A stretch of 9,360 nt of DNA from an uncultured Flammeovirgaceae bacterium (GTDB lineage: Bacteria > Bacteroidota > Bacteroidia > Cytophagales > Cyclobacteriaceae). The stretch covers positions 1-9,360 of the forward strand of contig CAMLLI010000102.1 in NCBI GenBank assembly GCA_946480685.1. The letters are read 5' to 3'. Each line of letters begins with the position of its first letter. The first letter of the stretch is position 1. The position numbers and the translations under genes were made by a program. The notes beneath the pieces are model-generated. The model saw nothing but the letters and a program-made list of their open reading frames with translations. It was not told the origin of the DNA and ran no database searches. Shown here in pieces: positions 6,117 through 9,360 of this stretch.

Positions 6117-6166
6117 CGCTATAGAGCAAGATTTGCGTGCAAGTCTTCTCTATAGCGTTTTTGTTT
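6117..6166 (+). terminator. Long hairpin terminator of the SRPBCC gene
   Basis: CGCTATAGAG (6117-6126) pairs perfectly with CTCTATAGCG (6148-6157). The interior continues with AAGA/TCTT, a T-G wobble and part of TTGC/GCAA, giving nearly 18 pairs with one bulged C. TTTTTGTTT follows at 6158-6166 and overlaps the stop codon of the convergent hydrolase gene (6165-6167). It is convincing for the plus strand. On the minus strand the sequence after the hairpin is not strictly T-rich, so two-way use is uncertain. Confidence 0.88.
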
Positions 6167-7616
6167 ATGGATATACCCTACCCGGAACGTTGACTTTCTG
6201 TGAGGCATCATCAATCACCAACACCCAGTCATCACCATCACGCGGTGGCGAAAATGTTTTTACACCGGTACCCTTCACCGGTTTGGCGGCTATAGCTTTA
6301 CCTGTCCGCGGATCAAACCACCATACATTCTTTACTGTACCTTTTATTTTGCTAAGATCAATCTTTACCGGTTTGTTCTGCGGCAGGTAAATCATGGCGT
6401 AAGTTCCGTTCGCATCACGTGTAGCGGCTACGAGGTCAGTATAATTATGCCCTGCATCGTGTATCATTTGCTGATCTGCAATACGCGAGAAATACGGACG
6501 CGACAACATCAGGTTTTTAAGGTATTGCATTTGTTCCGCAGCTTCTGCGCGGGCGGCTTGTTGCCAGGGTATCAATGTGTCAGCGGTGTTGATGGGCGGG
6601 TATAGATCAGTATTGAGAAACTGCCATACATGATGATGCCCATACGTAACACCACAACCACCGGCAAATATACCTCTGTATATTCTCGCGCGAACATCGT
6701 AAGCATGAAAGTATCCGCGGCTGCGTGTCCATTTGCCATCCCACGGGTTTACCGGGTGATCTTCATAACAAGGCTCCATGTCCAATACAGGTTTCTGTGG
6801 TTTTAGAGCCAGATCACGTTTCACCCAGTCCCATGCCGGTGTCTCACGCGCACCATGTCCCGATTGAAATGTGTTCATGTCCAGCCACGGTTCTTCGTGT
6901 ATATATTGTGACGAGGAAGCTTCACCGCCCCATGGATGATACGTTATGAAAGCATCTTTGCCCAATACACTTTCAATACCATTTGCCATGGCGCGCCATA
7001 TAGCGCGATCATCATACTGTTTATGAACGCCTTCGCGTGACGAAGTATATATTGCCGGCCGATCGCCACCCAGTATCCAGAGTACATTCCATTGATTGGC
7101 ATAGCGCGTAGCCAAAGCTTTTCCATAGGCAGCAGCGTTGGCTTCATGAAAGATAATCGGGCCATCACCCCACAGGTGGGCAACCTTGTCGCCCCACGTA
7201 GGCAAAAGCCCTATATATATACCTTTATCCGCTGCCTTTTGAATGGCAAAGTCTACGTGGTCCCAATAATCATACTCATACGGGTTGGTTGGATCGTTTC
7301 CCGGTGTGATGAGTAACTGCGTAGGATCTTCGTTGTTCAATGGCCAGTCGCCATAACGATTGGGTTGTCTGATGCCGTTGAACTCCGCCAGTGCTACCGC
7401 CTGCAGTACGGTATAGCCTTGTTCACTGCGGAGTGCTATAAACGATTCAATCTCTTCGCGGGTAAGCCGATGAAACATTTCCCAGTCCGTATCACCAAGC
7501 CAGAAAAAGGGCTTGCCATCTTTAGTAGTCAGGTAGCGGCCGCTGTCGCTTACTTTCAATTGAGCGGTTGTGTTGTAAAAACAAACCAGCAAGAACGGTA
7601 GTAGTAGTTTTTTCAT
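6165..7616 (-). CDS. Secreted glycoside hydrolase, GH140/apiosidase-like (DUF4038) with C-terminal PF12904-type domain
   Basis: Exported hydrolase of 483 aa. Residues 1-19 are a signal peptide (MKKLLLPFLLVCFYNTTAQ) with probable cleavage after AQ. A TIM-barrel of the DUF4038/apiosidase family follows (about 20-370): RYLTTKDGKPFFWLGDTDWEMFHRL is the classic opening, LGGD gives the likely acid/base Asp185, and DMEP the likely nucleophile Glu281. These match in order and spacing the Asp/Glu pair of the characterised GH140 enzyme BT1012, which releases apiose from rhamnogalacturonan II. A C-terminal beta domain (about 375-480, with VWWFDPRTGKA and FSPPRDGDDWVLVIDD) matches the 'putative collagen-binding' PF12904 domain. 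The true substrate may differ from apiose, as many family members are untested. The ATG at 7616 is preferred over a GTG at 7625. No SusC/D pair or other glycosidase is in view. Convergent with the SRPBCC gene and divergent from the PQQ enzyme. Confidence 0.92.
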   Translation of the reverse strand: MKKLLLPFLLVCFYNTTAQLKVSDSGRYLTTKDGKPFFWLGDTDWEMFHRLTREEIESFIALRSEQGYTVLQAVALAEFNGIRQPNRYGDWPLNNEDPTQLLITPGNDPTNPYEYDYWDHVDFAIQKAADKGIYIGLLPTWGDKVAHLWGDGPIIFHEANAAAYGKALATRYANQWNVLWILGGDRPAIYTSSREGVHKQYDDRAIWRAMANGIESVLGKDAFITYHPWGGEASSSQYIHEEPWLDMNTFQSGHGARETPAWDWVKRDLALKPQKPVLDMEPCYEDHPVNPWDGKWTRSRGYFHAYDVRARIYRGIFAGGCGVTYGHHHVWQFLNTDLYPPINTADTLIPWQQAARAEAAEQMQYLKNLMLSRPYFSRIADQQMIHDAGHNYTDLVAATRDANGTYAMIYLPQNKPVKIDLSKIKGTVKNVWWFDPRTGKAIAAKPVKGTGVKTFSPPRDGDDWVLVIDDASQKVNVPGRVYP

Positions 7617-7804
7617 TGGCTGCACGATTGAAGTAAAAATTGTATCAACACCACTTGTCCCATAACACGATTTGAATTTAGCAGGATATTGTTATTTTTA
7701 ATAGCTGTGCAGTTTGTCATACTTGAAATTGTTCAGTGAATACAACCAGCTTTATGCCCACATTACAACGCTACCACTACGCTCATCGGCTACGAATTTT
7801 CCGA
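7617..7804. other. Divergent promoter region between hydrolase and PQQ dehydrogenase
   Basis: 188 bp, moderately AT-rich, that must hold the promoters of both divergent genes if the chosen starts are right. I see no exact copy of the Bacteroidota -7 element TAnnTTTG at a proper distance from a TTTG, nor a clear inverted repeat. An in-frame ATG at 7754 could extend the dehydrogenase 17 codons into it. Confidence 0.5.
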
Positions 7805-9360
7805 ATGAGACAATTGCAATGGATTATATACTTGTCTGCCGGTATATTGTTGTCTGCCTGTACAAACCCAGATTCAAAATATAGCGGCTGGGAAGTTACA
7901 GGCGGTACGCGTGAAGGTATCCGGTATTCTTCGCTTACGCAGATTGATACCAATAATGTACAGGAGTTACAGGTGGCATGGACATATAATACAGGTGATG
8001 CTGATACGGTCAATCATTCACAGATACAATGCAATCCTGTTATTGTGAAGGATATACTATATGCGACTACGCCACAATTAAAACTGATTGCGTTACATGC
8101 TGCCACTGGTAAGCCGAAGTGGGTATTTGATCCGCGGCAACCTACTTCGGATAATCGTGTTCTGGATTTTATACTCAACAACAATCGCGGTGTTACGCAT
8201 TGGACAGACGGAACCGAAGCAACTATATTTTATGTGGCCGGCTCAACGCTATATTCCGTAGACGCGGATACAGGAAAATTAAACGAGCGGTTTGGTGCGA
8301 AAGGAAAAATTGACTTGCATGAGGGACTTGGTGAAGACGCGCATGATCTCTTTGTAACGGCTACATCACCGGGAATCATTTATAAAGATTTGTTTATTAT
8401 AGGATCACGTGTATCCGAAGGCCCTGATGCTGCTCCCGGACACATTCGCGCGTATGACGTTCGCACGGGTGAACAGAAGTGGATCTTTCATACCATTCCA
8501 CACCCGGGTGAATATGGCTATGATACGTGGGACAATCCGGATGCATGGAAATTTACCGGAGGTGCCAATGCATGGGCCGGGTTTACATTGGATGAGCAAC
8601 GCGGTATACTCTTTGCCCCGACAGGTTCTGCATCTTTTGATTTTTACGGAGGCAATCGCAAAGGCGACAATCTGTTTGCCAATTGTATACTTGCATTGGA
8701 TGCTGCCACGGGTAAACGCATCTGGCATTTTCAATATCTACATCATGATATATGGGATCGCGATATACCTACGCCACCCGCATTGGTAACGCTACTGCGC
8801 GATGGCAAAAAGGTTGATGCCGTAGCGCAACCTACCAAGACGGGTTTTATCTATGTGTTCGAGCGTGAAACGGGAAAACCTTTGTTTGATATCAAGGAAG
8901 AACCTGTACCACCTTCTGTAATACCGGGCGAGAAGACAGCGCCAACGCAACCCCTACCCGCCAAACCTGAACCTTTTATGCGGCAAACATTTATCGAAGC
9001 TGATCTGAACGACTTGTTGCCGCCTGCATCATTTGACACGGTCCGCAAGCAATTTCACCGATATCAGAAAGGACACATGTTTACTCCGCCTTCGCGGGAA
9101 GGGAGTATATTTTTTCCCGGGCTGGATGGTGGTGCCGAGTGGGGTGGACCTGCAATTGATCCTGCTACCGGTATATTCTATGTAAATGCCAATGAAATTC
9201 CCTGGGTTATTACAATCGCTGATGTTGAGAAAAGTAATACGGTAAAGGAAACGTATGCTATAGCTGGAAAGCGACTATATCTCAATCACTGCAGCAGCTG
9301 CCACGGTGTTAACCGCGAGGGCGGTGGTAATTATCCGGCACTCACCGGTATAGAAAGTAA
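7805..9360 (+). CDS. PQQ-dependent dehydrogenase lipoprotein with cytochrome c motif (3' partial)
   Basis: Quinoprotein dehydrogenase of the membrane glucose dehydrogenase type, oxidising a sugar or alcohol and passing electrons to a c-type haem. The frame is open from 7805 to the window edge (518 codons), with the 3' end missing. Residues 1-19 are a lipoprotein signal (MRQLQWIIYLSAGILLSAC, lipobox LSAC, Cys19). Then come beta-propeller repeats of the form A-x-D-x-x-TG-x-x-x-W: ALHAATGKPKW, AYDVRTGEQKW, ALDAATGKRIW. HHDIWDRD (313-320) holds the likely catalytic Asp, and QPTKTGFIYVFERETG contains Lys345, the probable PQQ contact. CSSCH (Cys496, Cys499, His500) is a haem c site. The haem motif comes before the propeller seems complete (no closing GGP...D...W blade is seen yet), suggesting the cytochrome domain is inserted. 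An in-frame ATG at 7754 would spoil the signal peptide, so 7805 is chosen. Substrate unknown. Confidence 0.92.
   Translation, partial: MRQLQWIIYLSAGILLSACTNPDSKYSGWEVTGGTREGIRYSSLTQIDTNNVQELQVAWTYNTGDADTVNHSQIQCNPVIVKDILYATTPQLKLIALHAATGKPKWVFDPRQPTSDNRVLDFILNNNRGVTHWTDGTEATIFYVAGSTLYSVDADTGKLNERFGAKGKIDLHEGLGEDAHDLFVTATSPGIIYKDLFIIGSRVSEGPDAAPGHIRAYDVRTGEQKWIFHTIPHPGEYGYDTWDNPDAWKFTGGANAWAGFTLDEQRGILFAPTGSASFDFYGGNRKGDNLFANCILALDAATGKRIWHFQYLHHDIWDRDIPTPPALVTLLRDGKKVDAVAQPTKTGFIYVFERETGKPLFDIKEEPVPPSVIPGEKTAPTQPLPAKPEPFMRQTFIEADLNDLLPPASFDTVRKQFHRYQKGHMFTPPSREGSIFFPGLDGGAEWGGPAIDPATGIFYVNANEIPWVITIADVEKSNTVKETYAIAGKRLYLNHCSSCHGVNREGGGNYPALTGIES

Noticed and set aside
7754..7804. In-frame upstream ATG of the PQQ dehydrogenase
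   Set aside because: The extra 17 residues are basic and would bury the lipoprotein signal peptide that starts perfectly at 7805.
8409..8789. 126-aa plus-strand ORF in the right part of the window
   Set aside because: A different frame inside the PQQ dehydrogenase, whose open frame covers the whole stretch with recognisable motifs.

Overview
The window looks like chromosomal DNA of a Bacteroidota bacterium, most likely in the Chitinophagaceae/Cytophagales range. The clues are the style of the FtsX/MacB permease, a DUF4142 lipoprotein with an acidic stretch right after the lipid-modified cysteine, a GH140-type glycosidase, a lipoprotein PQQ dehydrogenase with a built-in cytochrome c motif, and start codons mostly preceded by AT-rich sequence rather than a Shine-Dalgarno. 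The genus cannot be fixed from the sequence alone. Isoleucine ATA codons and the string TATAGC are conspicuously common.

Layout. 1-1160 (+): the C-terminal half of a MacB/FtsX ABC transporter permease whose start lies before the window, closed by a clear rho-independent terminator (1211-1250). 1251-1474: no confident gene, but one plausible 70-codon minus-strand ORF. 1475-2509 (+): a short-chain dehydrogenase/reductase (SDR) with an N-terminal hydrophobic anchor, followed by a 95-aa hypothetical protein (2563-2850). 2851-3115: a long inverted repeat and a possible 61-aa minus-strand ORF. 3116-4048 (-): a second SDR of the COG0300 type. It is divergent from a 91-aa hypothetical protein (4223-4498), and the spacer holds a perfect 8-bp inverted repeat. 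4663-5208 (+): a DUF4142 lipoprotein. 5262-6068 (+): a membrane-anchored SRPBCC (COG5637-like) protein, ending at a very long hairpin terminator. 6165-7616 (-): a secreted GH140/apiosidase-like glycoside hydrolase. 7805-9360 (+): a PQQ-dependent dehydrogenase lipoprotein that runs off the right edge of the window.

How the genes may fit together. The block 1475-6068 (two SDRs, two small unknown proteins, a DUF4142 lipoprotein and an SRPBCC membrane protein) resembles the scattered envelope and stress 'accessory' gene sets of Bacteroidota. It is not one operon, because strands alternate and the spacers are 50-170 bp. A repeated AT-rich motif, AACTATATAT, occurs in three of its spacers and directly abuts two start codons, so some genes may share regulation; this is inference. 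The right end (GH140 hydrolase divergent from a quinoprotein dehydrogenase) suggests periplasmic or surface carbohydrate attack and sugar or alcohol oxidation feeding electrons to a cytochrome. No SusC/SusD pair is visible.

I see no IS element, CRISPR array, tRNA or rRNA, and no convincing undescribed system. The most interesting items are the repeated intergenic motif, the unusual placement of the cytochrome motif in the PQQ protein, and the inverted repeats near the small genes.
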